Below, one piece after another: positions 1 to 7,990 of a stretch of DNA of 64,000 bases. The notes below the pieces were generated by a model. It had not been told where the DNA came from. It made no database searches and was given only the letters and a program-made list of their open reading frames with translations. The DNA lies in NCBI GenBank assembly GCA_951813045.1, contig CATOTF010000001.1:223956-287955 (forward strand), given 5' to 3'. The translations under genes were made by a program, and so were the position numbers. This DNA is from an uncultured Rhizobiaceae bacterium. Its GTDB lineage: Bacteria > Pseudomonadota > Alphaproteobacteria > Rhizobiales > Rhizobiaceae. Positions within the stretch are counted from its first letter, which is position 1. The number at the start of each line of letters is the position of its first letter.

Positions 1-2
1 TC

Positions 3-194
3 AGCAAGGTTCTTGAACGGGCAAGAGGTAAAAACGGATCAAAACCTTTTGGGTTATTATGGGTGCTGACGACACCCAGTCTGGCTGAGAAATTTGATGA
101 AGTTATGGTTTTTGATCGACAGCGACTCTCGCAAATGGGATCACCGGATATACTTAAAAACGAAAATTCAACATACGTCGCTTTAGTAGCGTAA
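3..194 (+). CDS. ABC transporter ATP-binding protein, C-terminal end only
   Basis: Only the last 63 codons lie in the window; the frame is open from the left edge to a TAA at 192-194. The translated tail contains LTTPSLAEKFDEVMVF followed by RLSQMGS. This matches the region after the H-loop of ABC ATPases, where a line such as 'HRPSLAERFDRVLVLDKGRIVEQGS' is typical. The gene therefore probably encodes an ABC exporter or its ATPase. It lies 36 bp upstream of the cyclic-nucleotide-binding gene on the same strand and may be the upstream member of the same operon. Substrate and domain order cannot be seen. The call rests on one conserved block. Confidence 0.55.
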   Translation, partial: SKVLERARGKNGSKPFGLLWVLTTPSLAEKFDEVMVFDRQRLSQMGSPDILKNENSTYVALVA

Positions 195-230
195 ATGTTT
201 ACCTGAAAATCAGGGACAAGGAGAAAACAG

Positions 231-707
231 ATGAGCAAATTGAAGGATGAAGTTGATCTATTGCGATCAATTCCTATGCTCGCAAATATGCCGGCCAACA
301 AGCTTAAGCTTCTCGCCTTCGCTTCGGACCGTGTTTCATATCCAGAGGGTGCGATGCTATTTGAACAGGGCGACGAGGCGGATGCCGCATATATTGTCAT
401 CAGCGGTAGTGCAGACGTTCTTGTATCCAGCGATGGAGAAGCAAAACCCAACAAAGTTGCAGAACTCGGCCCCAATTCATTTGTCGGAGATATGGCAATA
501 TTATGCGATATCCCGCGAACCGCTGGTATTCAGGCAAATTCTCAGTTGGATACCCTGCGCATCCGTAAGGAACACATGATGGATATGGTCAAGGAGAGCC
601 CGACCCTTGCCATGGCGGTGTTACGGGAACTCGTTCAGCGGCTGGCTAAAACCACTCAGGATCTCTCCCAGGCGCGTGAAGAGGTTTCCAGCTTAAAGGC
701 CTCATAA
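231..707 (+). CDS. Stand-alone cyclic nucleotide-binding domain protein
   Basis: This 158-residue protein is almost entirely one Crp-type cyclic nucleotide-binding domain. The phosphate-binding cassette is at residues 86-98 (GDMAIL, then PRTA); Arg96 is the usual contact for the cyclic phosphate, and Asp87 stands where Glu is more common. Residues 120-158 form a charged helix. There is no DNA-binding helix-turn-helix, so it is not a Crp/Fnr transcription factor. A clear ribosome site (AAGGAG) precedes the ATG. It lies between an ABC ATPase and genes for an MBL-fold hydrolase and two cyclases, which suggests that it reads the cyclic nucleotide they make. The output partner is not visible. Confidence 0.8.
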   Translation: MSKLKDEVDLLRSIPMLANMPANKLKLLAFASDRVSYPEGAMLFEQGDEADAAYIVISGSADVLVSSDGEAKPNKVAELGPNSFVGDMAILCDIPRTAGIQANSQLDTLRIRKEHMMDMVKESPTLAMAVLRELVQRLAKTTQDLSQAREEVSSLKAS

Positions 708-779
708 TGAATATACTTCGTTTTTCTCCAACGAACGGACCATCGTTGAAACCTCTTTCACCAAGTATCGGCTCAAACA

Positions 780-1637
780 ATGACTGAAATTCCATTCTCC
801 GTTAAAATCTGGGGGGCACGGGGAACGTTGGCCTCGCAAAGTAAAGAGACCATCGGGTACGGCGAAAATACCGCATGCGTTGAGGTGTTTTGTGGAGATG
901 AGAGTATTATTTTTGACGCCGGTACCGGCCTTCGCAGTGTCGGTGACAAGATTATCAAAGATATCATCAAAGGTGACAAGGCGGGAAAGAAACGTAAGAA
1001 GATCAATCTGTTTTTCACCCATTGCCATTACGACCACATTTCCGGACTTCCGTTTTTTGCTCCATTTTACGACCCTAATACGGAAGTTGATATTTGGTCA
1101 GGGCATTTGACGGGGCCGGATAAAACTCGAAAAATGGTCGTAGACTATATGTCTTCCCCGTTTTTCCCGGTGGGGCCTGAGGTATTTTCCGCAAAAATTA
1201 CGTATAAGGATTTTGAACCGCGGGATGTTTTGCGCCCGCTCAAAGGTATCACAATACGGACCTGTTCTCTCAATCACCACGATGAATGTGTCGGTTATCG
1301 CATCGAATTTGATAACCGTTCAATTTGCTACATCACCGATACAACCCATATTGTCGATCAACCGGACGAAGGATTGATCGAGTTCATCCATGACAGCGAT
1401 CTGATGATTTATGATGGCACGTATACCGATGCTGAGTTTCCTCAATTTTGGAACTTTGGCCATTCTACATGGGAAGAGGGCGTTCGCTTAGCAAAAGCCG
1501 CCGGCGTTAAAAGATATTGTATTTTTCACCATCGACCAAGCCGCGATGACAAGTCGCTGGATGCTATTGGCAAGGCCTGCAAGAAAGAATTCGCGCGCTC
1601 CTATGTTGCCCGTGAAGGTATGAAAATTAAGGTCTGA
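780..1637 (+). CDS. MBL-fold metallo-hydrolase, possible cyclic nucleotide phosphodiesterase
   Basis: The 285-residue protein has the metallo-beta-lactamase signature H81-x-H83-x-D85-H86 (THCHYDH). Further likely metal ligands are His166 or His167, Asp187 and His250 or His251. The general fold hydrolyses phosphodiesters, thioesters or lactams. The N-terminal WGARGT and IFDAGTG motifs place it near the COG1234/COG1235 group, which includes RNase Z-like enzymes and MBL-type cyclic nucleotide phosphodiesterases. Its place between a cyclic-nucleotide sensor and two cyclases makes a cNMP phosphodiesterase an attractive but unproven reading. No Shine-Dalgarno is evident before the ATG at 780, which hints at translational coupling or a different start. 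Confidence 0.75.
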   Translation: MTEIPFSVKIWGARGTLASQSKETIGYGENTACVEVFCGDESIIFDAGTGLRSVGDKIIKDIIKGDKAGKKRKKINLFFTHCHYDHISGLPFFAPFYDPNTEVDIWSGHLTGPDKTRKMVVDYMSSPFFPVGPEVFSAKITYKDFEPRDVLRPLKGITIRTCSLNHHDECVGYRIEFDNRSICYITDTTHIVDQPDEGLIEFIHDSDLMIYDGTYTDAEFPQFWNFGHSTWEEGVRLAKAAGVKRYCIFHHRPSRDDKSLDAIGKACKKEFARSYVAREGMKIKV

Positions 1638-1726
1638 TGCTCGGTTATTCTGCGCGAGTAATGCCTGGTATTGCGGGCTTTCGAAATTGCAATCAGACAA
1701 TCAATTAGGCGTACATCATTCAAAAT

Positions 1727-3085
1727 GTGAGCAAACAGAACCCCAACTATGAAATGGCCAACCGATTAAAAGGGGCTGTTGACAGTGTATGGCGGCGACC
1801 GGATTGGAAAAATCTGCCGGCCAGGGTTCAAAATACAATTTTAAAGATAGACGACAGCAGCGAGATTCTGGTCAAGCTGATCCAATTATTCGTCTTTGCA
1901 ATTTGGGGTATCGCTTATTTCGCAGCCCCTCAACCCGACCCTGACACGGTTTCGCGGGTGCCCGTCGTCATCACTATCTACTTGATATTCACATTTGTGA
2001 TGCTTTTGATTGCCCTATCAAGACGCACACCGGTCTGGCTTATCTACGCGTCGATATTCATAGACATGGCGTTACTGACCTATCTGATATGGAGCTTCCA
2101 TATCCAGTACAATCAACCCGCTTCCTTTTCTTTAAAGGTGGTGGAGGTGATGAACTATTTTGTGCTTATTGGTTTGCGTGCCCTTCGGTTTGAAGCCCGA
2201 TATGTGCTTGCTGCAGGTCTTACCGCGGTGCTCGGCTGGGCTGCGCTTGTGACATATGTGGTCAGTATCGACCCGGATGATCCGATGATTACACGCGATT
2301 ATGTCACCTATATCACGAGCAATTCAGTTCTTATCGGAGCGGAAATCAGTAAGATGATGTCAATGGTGATGTTTACCGCAATCCTCGCCATTGCTGTGCG
2401 ACGAGGTCATCATTTTCTTGCAACTTCGATTACGGAAGGCAGCGCGGCAAATGAACTATCCCGTTTCATGTCATCCTCCGTTGCCAGCCAGATTCGGGAT
2501 TCAGAACAGACAATCCAGGCGGGCCAGGGGGAACGCAAAGAGGTTGCCATTCTCAATGTCGACATTAGGGGGTTCACCAAGCTCGTTGCCGATATGGATC
2601 CCGGTCAAGCAATGCAACTATTGTCGGATTATCAGCACCGCATCGTTCCGGTCGTCCATCAACATGGTGGCACCATTGACAAATTTATGGGTGACGGCGT
2701 GATGATTACTTTTGGCACAACGTCAAATGAACACAGTGCCTGTGCTGATGCGATGCGATGTATCGATGATCTGTTGGCACAGCAATCCGCGTGGACAGGG
2801 CCTTCTGCACCACTCAATATCAATATGGCTGTAACAGCCGGACCTGTTATATTTGGTGCAGTGGGCGATGGCGACAGGCTGGAAGTTACGGTGATCGGTG
2901 CCAGCGTAAATTTCTCCGCCAAGTTGGAAAAACATAACAAGATACTGAAAACAAAAGCACTGAGCGGCGAATATTTTTTCAAAAAAGCCGTCGAACAGGG
3001 CTATCAGAATATTGCCAACCGTAAAATGGTAACAACACAATTGGAAGAACAGGACACGTCTACAAACGTGGTTATATTAGCATGA
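1727..3085 (+). CDS. Membrane-bound class III adenylate/guanylate cyclase homologue with altered active site
   Basis: The 452-residue protein has about six hydrophobic segments (near residues 50-68, 80-98, 103-122, 140-153, 159-180 and 208-225), then a class III cyclase domain at 272-440. The metal-binding Asp279 and Asp323 and the base-contact Lys319 are present. The position normally held by the purine-specifying Asp/Thr is Ala392, and the transition-state Arg is Lys399; Asn395 is kept. It may therefore be weakly active, a pseudocyclase, or half of a heterodimer with the next gene. The start is GTG at 1727 (an overlapping ATG runs straight into TGA); the ATG at codon 10 is an alternative. 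Its stop overlaps the next start by 4 bp (ATGA), showing translational coupling. Confidence 0.85.
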   Translation: MSKQNPNYEMANRLKGAVDSVWRRPDWKNLPARVQNTILKIDDSSEILVKLIQLFVFAIWGIAYFAAPQPDPDTVSRVPVVITIYLIFTFVMLLIALSRRTPVWLIYASIFIDMALLTYLIWSFHIQYNQPASFSLKVVEVMNYFVLIGLRALRFEARYVLAAGLTAVLGWAALVTYVVSIDPDDPMITRDYVTYITSNSVLIGAEISKMMSMVMFTAILAIAVRRGHHFLATSITEGSAANELSRFMSSSVASQIRDSEQTIQAGQGERKEVAILNVDIRGFTKLVADMDPGQAMQLLSDYQHRIVPVVHQHGGTIDKFMGDGVMITFGTTSNEHSACADAMRCIDDLLAQQSAWTGPSAPLNINMAVTAGPVIFGAVGDGDRLEVTVIGASVNFSAKLEKHNKILKTKALSGEYFFKKAVEQGYQNIANRKMVTTQLEEQDTSTNVVILA

Positions 3086-4842
3086 ATATTCCAAACCCGA
3101 TCGAGCTCATCAACAGATTGAAAAGCGAGGACGGCTGGTTTAGCAAGGCAAACCAGAGTAACCTGAGAATTGTTTCGGGGATGGTTCTTTTTGGCTATGT
3201 AACCATCCATTTCATGAACCATTCGCTGGGCTTGATTTCGCGTGAAGCCATGTCAGCCGTTGGTGGATGGGTTCACTGGTTCATCGCATTCTGGCCGATT
3301 TCGATTATTCTTTATGGTGCGATTGCCGTGCATGTGGGCCTGGCAATTCTTCGCATTTTTCAGCGCAAAACGCTGCGGTTTCCGGCGAAGGAATGGGTGC
3401 AATTATTACTCGGATTTGCCCTGCCGATATTCATAATCGGCCACGTTATGAATACGCGATACGCCAATGCAGTTTACGATGTTAACGCTTCATACGATTA
3501 CATTCTTCTATCCACATTCTATTTCAGTCCATTTTCAGCGTATATGGATACAGCCGGCCTGCTGGCAGCATGGCTTCACGGGTGCCTTGGGCTACACATG
3601 TGGTTTCAGGCTCAGCCAATGTATCGGGTTAAGAAAAAAGTTCGCTTAGCTCTTGCAACTGTGCTTGTGCCTGTGCTGGCACTGACCGGGTTTCTTTCCG
3701 GCGGGCGCAGTATCCTGCCCCTCGCCGAAGACGGCGAGTTCATGGGTCCCTATTACGAAGCGCTTAACGTTGCTGATGATGCCATCTGGGACATGCTGGG
3801 GTCGGACACACAATACGCCCGTCTCATACTATTCAGCGTTATCGGATTAGCGATTATTGCGCGTATTGCCATGGTGGTATTTTCGCCAAAAACCGACAAA
3901 GTGACAATTGATTATATTGACGGGCCAAAAGTTACCCAATCGTGTGGTGCCACTTTGCTTGAGATCAGCAAACTCTCAGATGTGCCCCATGCCAGTGTGT
4001 GCGGTGGGAAAGGACGTTGTTCCACCTGCCGCGTTCGTATTTTCGGGGATATCACATCCCTTGAGGCGCCAAGTGAGGCGGAATGCAAGGTATTAACCCG
4101 GATCAAGGCGGGTGATGATATCCGACTGGCCTGCCAGTTGGTTCCGTCTACCGATCTGAAAGTAATGCGTCTTTTGCCCAGTGACGGCGCGCCGCCTAAA
4201 TTGGCAGATCTCGCACCTGCAGCCAGTGGACGGGAGAAAGTTGTGACCATTATGTTTGCCGATATCCGCGATTTTACAAGAATATCAGAATCCCGCCTGC
4301 CGTTTGATGTCGTTTATCTGATCAACCAGTTCTCCAAAGTGATGGGGGACGTGGTGAAACAAAATAAAGGTACAGTCGACAAATTCCTGGGTGACGGTTT
4401 TATGGCCCTGTTTGGCGTCGATGGTTCCCCGGAAAAAGGTGCTCTTAATGCTATTAAGGCTGCTGATATCATGACCACCGAACTTCAAAAACTCAATGAA
4501 AAACTCGCCATAGATCTGGACGAGCCACTTCTCATGGGTATCGGAATTCACACAGGCTCGGTAATTCTTGGTAATATGGGTTATGGTGCTTCACGCGGCC
4601 TCACTGCCATTGGCGATACGGTCAATACCGCCAGCCGCCTTGAAACGGAAACCAAAATTCAAAAGGCACGAATATGCATATCGGACGATTCCGTTAAGAT
4701 TGCCGGACTGGTGGGCAACGCCGACGACCGAGTACGTGTGTCAATCCGCGGTAAAAAGATTGAACTTGATGTATATGCTCTAGATAATACAAATGAGTTG
4801 ATGGCGGCGGGAAAAACACTGGAAAAAGCCGGAGAGATTTAA
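3082..4842 (+). CDS. Membrane class III cyclase with SDH/cytochrome b-like anchor and [2Fe-2S] domain
   Basis: This 586-residue protein joins three parts. Residues 30-267 hold about six membrane helices carrying His43, His47, His84, His121, His166 and His172, a pattern like diheme cytochrome b or succinate dehydrogenase anchors. Residues 273-366 form a ferredoxin domain with Cys307-x5-Cys313-x2-Cys316-x34-Cys351, the adrenodoxin-type [2Fe-2S] spacing. Residues 385-560 are a class III cyclase with all key residues: metal Asp394 and Asp438, Lys434, Asp512, Asn515 and Arg519. Asp512 favours ATP, so cAMP is the likely product. It could link quinone or respiratory redox state to second-messenger level. 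It overlaps the preceding cyclase by 4 bp, and its stop shares one base with the next start. Confidence 0.88.
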   Translation: MNIPNPIELINRLKSEDGWFSKANQSNLRIVSGMVLFGYVTIHFMNHSLGLISREAMSAVGGWVHWFIAFWPISIILYGAIAVHVGLAILRIFQRKTLRFPAKEWVQLLLGFALPIFIIGHVMNTRYANAVYDVNASYDYILLSTFYFSPFSAYMDTAGLLAAWLHGCLGLHMWFQAQPMYRVKKKVRLALATVLVPVLALTGFLSGGRSILPLAEDGEFMGPYYEALNVADDAIWDMLGSDTQYARLILFSVIGLAIIARIAMVVFSPKTDKVTIDYIDGPKVTQSCGATLLEISKLSDVPHASVCGGKGRCSTCRVRIFGDITSLEAPSEAECKVLTRIKAGDDIRLACQLVPSTDLKVMRLLPSDGAPPKLADLAPAASGREKVVTIMFADIRDFTRISESRLPFDVVYLINQFSKVMGDVVKQNKGTVDKFLGDGFMALFGVDGSPEKGALNAIKAADIMTTELQKLNEKLAIDLDEPLLMGIGIHTGSVILGNMGYGASRGLTAIGDTVNTASRLETETKIQKARICISDDSVKIAGLVGNADDRVRVSIRGKKIELDVYALDNTNELMAAGKTLEKAGEI

Positions 4843-5546
4843 TGTTATTTAAAAATTGCTGCTTTTATGCGTTCGCCTTCTTAAGCGCCGGTATTGGATA
4901 TACACTGTTTGCACCCCAGGCCTTGGCGGGTTGCAGCGACTATCCCGAACCCGGTGTCGATTGGTCATCCTGCCGGAAACGCAATGTCATTTTAACCGGT
5001 AGCGATCTATCCAATGCGGTTCTTGAAAAGGTCAACCTGACGGGTTCGGACCTTCGGGATTCAAAACTGGTTAAAGCCGATTTGAACAAAGCCCTGATGC
5101 AAAGGGTGAATATCTCAAACTCTGATCTTTCGGGAGCCAACCTGAGTAAAGTGGAAGCTAGCCGGTCAAAATATCTGAATTCAAATCTGGAGGGCGCAAC
5201 TTTTTTGAAAGCGGAAATGTTCCGCGCTGATTTTAGCGGTGCGAACCTTAAAAATACCGATTTGAACAAGGCCGAAATGGGGAGAGCCAAGTTTACCGAG
5301 GCAGAATTATCCGGCGCAATGATTACGTTTACCAATCTCGCTCGGGCGGATTTTACCGGAGCAACTTTGATCGACACGGACCTGCGCTCGTCCTATACCT
5401 ACCAAACAAACTTCAATGGTGTTGACCTCAGCAAGGTGAAAAATCTGAGCCAGACTCAGCTGGATTTAGCCTGCGGGAACGAAGATACAAAACTTCCCGA
5501 TGGCCTTACAAAATCGGCTAATTGGCCGTGCGAGGACGATGGTTGA
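4842..5546 (+). CDS. Secreted pentapeptide-repeat protein
   Basis: A 234-residue protein with an N-terminal signal peptide (hydrophobic stretch to about residue 28, ending in ALA) and then roughly 27 tandem A(D/N)LXX-type pentapeptides between residues 40 and 205, for example SDLSNAVLEK and ADLNKALMQR. Such repeats fold as a right-handed quadrilateral beta-helix; no catalytic role can be assigned. It starts within the stop codon of the cyclase gene (TAATG), so it is very probably made from the same mRNA and may be a periplasmic partner of the cyclase system. Two Cys pairs flank the repeats. Immediately after the stop lies a short TTGAGCAA/TTGCTCAA palindrome with no T-tract. Confidence 0.85.
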   Translation: MLFKNCCFYAFAFLSAGIGYTLFAPQALAGCSDYPEPGVDWSSCRKRNVILTGSDLSNAVLEKVNLTGSDLRDSKLVKADLNKALMQRVNISNSDLSGANLSKVEASRSKYLNSNLEGATFLKAEMFRADFSGANLKNTDLNKAEMGRAKFTEAELSGAMITFTNLARADFTGATLIDTDLRSSYTYQTNFNGVDLSKVKNLSQTQLDLACGNEDTKLPDGLTKSANWPCEDDG

Positions 5547-5606
5547 GCAAGATTGCTCAATATGCCGGCGGAGGGCCACCCGCTCGTTACTTTGTAATCG
5601 ATACCG

Positions 5607-6791
5607 TTAGCGTGTGAGTTCGCGCATCGCATCGCCAATACCTGAAAGGGTCAGGGGGAACATCCGATCCCCCATGATCTCTTTGATCATCGCCGTTGAT
5701 TGGGTGTAGCGCCAGCCTTTTTCAGGAACCGGATTTAACCAGACCGCAGACGGCCATTGGTCGGATACCCGTCGCAACCAAGTCTCCCCACTTTCTGCAT
5801 TCCAATGTTCGACTGCTCCGCCGGGATAAACCACCTCATAAGGGCTCATGGCGGCGTCGCCCACGAAAATGCATTTGTAACTTGGACCGTAGGTGCGCAA
5901 GACGTCCCACGTATCCCGCTGTTCGCCATAGCGGCGGCGGTTATCCTTCCAGACCCCTTCATACAGGCAGTTATGAAAATAGAAATATTCCATATGTTTG
6001 AACTCGGCACGGGCGGCTGAGAACAGCTCCTCGACCACACGAATGTAGCCATCCATTGAGCCGCCAACATCGAGAAACAGTAAAAGCTTGACCGCATTGC
6101 GCCGTTCGGGCCGGGTTTTGACATCAAGGTAACCGTGTTCCGCAGTTGCCCGGATTGTGCCATTGAGGTCGAATTCGTCTGCTTCACCTTCTCTCGCCCA
6201 GCGGCGCAGGCGTTTTAACGCAACCTTGATATTACGGGTTCCCAATTCGACATCATCATCGAAATTCTTGAACTCACGCTTGTCCCAGACTTTAACAGCG
6301 CGGCCATACCGTCCCTCCTTTTGGCCAATGCGGACACCTTCTGGGTTATAACCATAGGCACCAAAGGGGGAAGTTCCGGCTGTTCCGATCCATTTCGAAC
6401 CGCCCTGATGGCGTTTTTCCTGTTCTTCAAGACGTTGCTTGAGCGTCTCCATCAGTTTTTCCCACCCGCCAAGGGCTTCAATCTGCTGTTTTTCTTCGTC
6501 AGACAGATGTTTTTCAGCCATCATGCGCAACCATTCCTCCGGCAGTTCCTGTTGGGGAATGGCATCCGCTCCGGACACCGTTTCGAGGCCCTTGAACACT
6601 TGAGAAAACACCCGGTCGAATTTATCGATATTGCGCTCGTCCTTCACCAGCGCGGAGCGGGCAAGAAAATAGAATTCCTCCACATCCCACATGGCAACCC
6701 CATGCTCCATCGCCTCAAGCAGGGTCAGATATTCCCGCAGAGAAATGGGAACTGAAGCTTCTTTGAGGCTGTAGAATAGGTTGGTGAACAT
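5607..6791 (-). CDS. CoxE-like VWA domain protein
   Basis: A 394-residue protein of the family annotated as VWA containing CoxE-like (COG3825). The von Willebrand factor A domain occupies about residues 235-394 and has a modified MIDAS, FLDVGGSMDG, in which the first Ser of DxSxS is Gly. The N-terminal half is helical and highly charged, with a Gln/Glu-rich stretch near residue 125. Such proteins usually act with a MoxR AAA ATPase as a chaperone pair that matures or remodels metalloenzymes; a MoxR gene lies 1.2 kb upstream on the same strand, with metA between them. The target enzyme is not evident here. The ATG at 6791 gives the typical start MFTNLF. Confidence 0.85.
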   Translation of the reverse strand: MFTNLFYSLKEASVPISLREYLTLLEAMEHGVAMWDVEEFYFLARSALVKDERNIDKFDRVFSQVFKGLETVSGADAIPQQELPEEWLRMMAEKHLSDEEKQQIEALGGWEKLMETLKQRLEEQEKRHQGGSKWIGTAGTSPFGAYGYNPEGVRIGQKEGRYGRAVKVWDKREFKNFDDDVELGTRNIKVALKRLRRWAREGEADEFDLNGTIRATAEHGYLDVKTRPERRNAVKLLLFLDVGGSMDGYIRVVEELFSAARAEFKHMEYFYFHNCLYEGVWKDNRRRYGEQRDTWDVLRTYGPSYKCIFVGDAAMSPYEVVYPGGAVEHWNAESGETWLRRVSDQWPSAVWLNPVPEKGWRYTQSTAMIKEIMGDRMFPLTLSGIGDAMRELTR

Positions 6792-6860
6792 GGTATCAGT
6801 CTAGCAATTCTTCCAAAGGGACGCCATCAGCGCGTGATTAGTAATATTGAGCAGAATAAA

Positions 6861-7781
6861 TTACTGCCTCCCTATATCTTCAAGCTTATAAGGCGTTGTC
6901 TGATAAATCTGGTTGATCCAGTTGCCGAACAAGAGATGAGCGTGGCTTTTCCAGCGGTTTTGGGGTGGTAGGTTTGGATCATCGGCCGGGTAATAATTGT
7001 GGGGCACCTCTATAAGCTTCCCGCTATCGACGTCCCGATCATATTCTTCCTTTAAAGTCGCTGAATCATACTCAATGTGATTGAATATATACAGCCGGTT
7101 ACCTTCTTCCTCGGCAATCAGACATGGGCCGGTAATTTCGCTTTCCATCAGGAGTTCAAGACCATCATGTTGTGCGATATCTGCGCTACGCATCTCTGTC
7201 CAACGCGAGACAGGAATCTGAAAATCATCGGAAAACCCGTTCAGATAAGGCGAGGACGGGTTTAGGTTTCGGTGCCTGTAAACACCGAACGCTTTTTGTT
7301 CCAGATCATATTTAGGAATGCCGTGGAAATGATAAGCCGCTGCCATCGCACCCCAGCATATATTGAAAGTGGAAAGAACATTGGTGCGGGTCCACTCAAA
7401 TATCTGTTTCAACTCTTCCCAATAGTCCACATCCTCAAAATCGAGCAGCTCGATTGGCGCTCCGGTGATGATGAAACCGTCAAATTTTTCATCCCTGATC
7501 TCTTCCCATTTTTTATAAAAAGAAATGAGGTGATCTTCCGCAGTATTTTTGGACTTGTGACCTGTTACCCGCACCAGTGTCATTTCGACTTGTAAGGGCG
7601 TTGCCCCGACTAGGCGTGCGATTTGTGTTTCGGTTCGTATCTTATCGGGCATCAAGTTGAGCAGGCCGATACGCAAGGGGCGGATATCCTGCCGGGCTGC
7701 TGCATTGTCGTCCATGACCATAACGCCTTCAGCCTCCAGCGTGGTGCGGGCAGGAAGTTGATCTGGAATACGGATAGGCAT
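6861..7781 (-). CDS. metA: Homoserine O-acyltransferase MetA, predicted acetyl-CoA specific
   Basis: MetA acylates homoserine, the first committed step of methionine synthesis. The 306-residue protein begins at the typical [11 protein letters not shown] (ATG at 7781). A longer in-frame ATG at 7847 would run through the riboswitch terminator and is rejected. The catalytic Cys142 lies in NICWGAMAA and the His/Glu pair in FNHIEYD. Residue 111 is Glu (GAPIELL) where the E. coli succinyltransferase has Gly; in this family Glu at that position is associated with acetyl-CoA use, so homoserine O-acetyltransferase is the better prediction. A SAM-II riboswitch and a terminator hairpin sit in its leader. 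It is placed between the MoxR and CoxE-like genes, all on the minus strand. Confidence 0.93.
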   Translation of the reverse strand: MPIRIPDQLPARTTLEAEGVMVMDDNAAARQDIRPLRIGLLNLMPDKIRTETQIARLVGATPLQVEMTLVRVTGHKSKNTAEDHLISFYKKWEEIRDEKFDGFIITGAPIELLDFEDVDYWEELKQIFEWTRTNVLSTFNICWGAMAAAYHFHGIPKYDLEQKAFGVYRHRNLNPSSPYLNGFSDDFQIPVSRWTEMRSADIAQHDGLELLMESEITGPCLIAEEEGNRLYIFNHIEYDSATLKEEYDRDVDSGKLIEVPHNYYPADDPNLPPQNRWKSHAHLLFGNWINQIYQTTPYKLEDIGRQ

Positions 7782-7806
7782 GGAACAGGCACTTTCAGTT
7801 GGACAT

Positions 7807-7837
7807 AAAAAAATCCGGGACGAAGACGCCACCGGAT
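7807..7837 (-). terminator. Intrinsic terminator in the metA leader
   Basis: Read on the minus strand, ATCCGG (7837-7832) pairs with CCGGAT (7818-7813) across a 13-nt loop and is followed at once by a run of seven T. It lies between the SAM-II aptamer and the metA start. It is thus well placed to stop transcription when SAM is bound. Confidence 0.75.
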
Positions 7838-7857
7838 CATGTCTCAAAACGAGATAC

Positions 7858-7914
7858 GGCCCTTTAGCAACTTCTTTTACGTGGCTGCAAGCCGACCGGC
7901 CAAATCACCACGGA
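7858..7914 (-). ncRNA. SAM-II riboswitch upstream of metA
   Basis: Minus strand, 77 nt before the metA start. The sequence holds the conserved SAM-II core blocks in order: TGATTTG, CGGCTTGCAGCCACGT and AAGTTGCTAAAGG. CGTGG (7912-7908) pairs with CCACG (7884-7880) as the P1 stem, and the A-rich segment plus GTTGCTAAA provide the pseudoknot strand. SAM-II aptamers are known mainly from alphaproteobacteria in front of metA, metX and metC. Binding of S-adenosylmethionine would lower metA expression. Recognition is by eye from the consensus; a covariance model search would settle it. Confidence 0.85.
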
Positions 7915-7990
7915 TCAAAATCTAATTGGCGAAGCCGGTTTGGTCAATAAGATTTCTTTACCACCGGGCAGCCCTTTGCGGCATGGAACG

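Noticed and set aside
231..4842. Left-end cassette as a Pycsar anti-phage system
   Set aside because: Pycsar needs a cyclase with a toxic effector such as a TIR or membrane protein bearing the sensor domain. The CNB protein here has no effector domain, and the cyclases are membrane-bound with redox-like modules.
5543..5560. TTGAGCAA/TTGCTCAA palindrome after the pentapeptide gene as a terminator
   Set aside because: The loop would be only 2 nt and no T-tract follows on either strand.
7782..7847. Upstream ATG at 7847 as the metA start
   Set aside because: It would place the first 22 codons across the riboswitch terminator hairpin; the ATG at 7781 gives the standard N-terminus.
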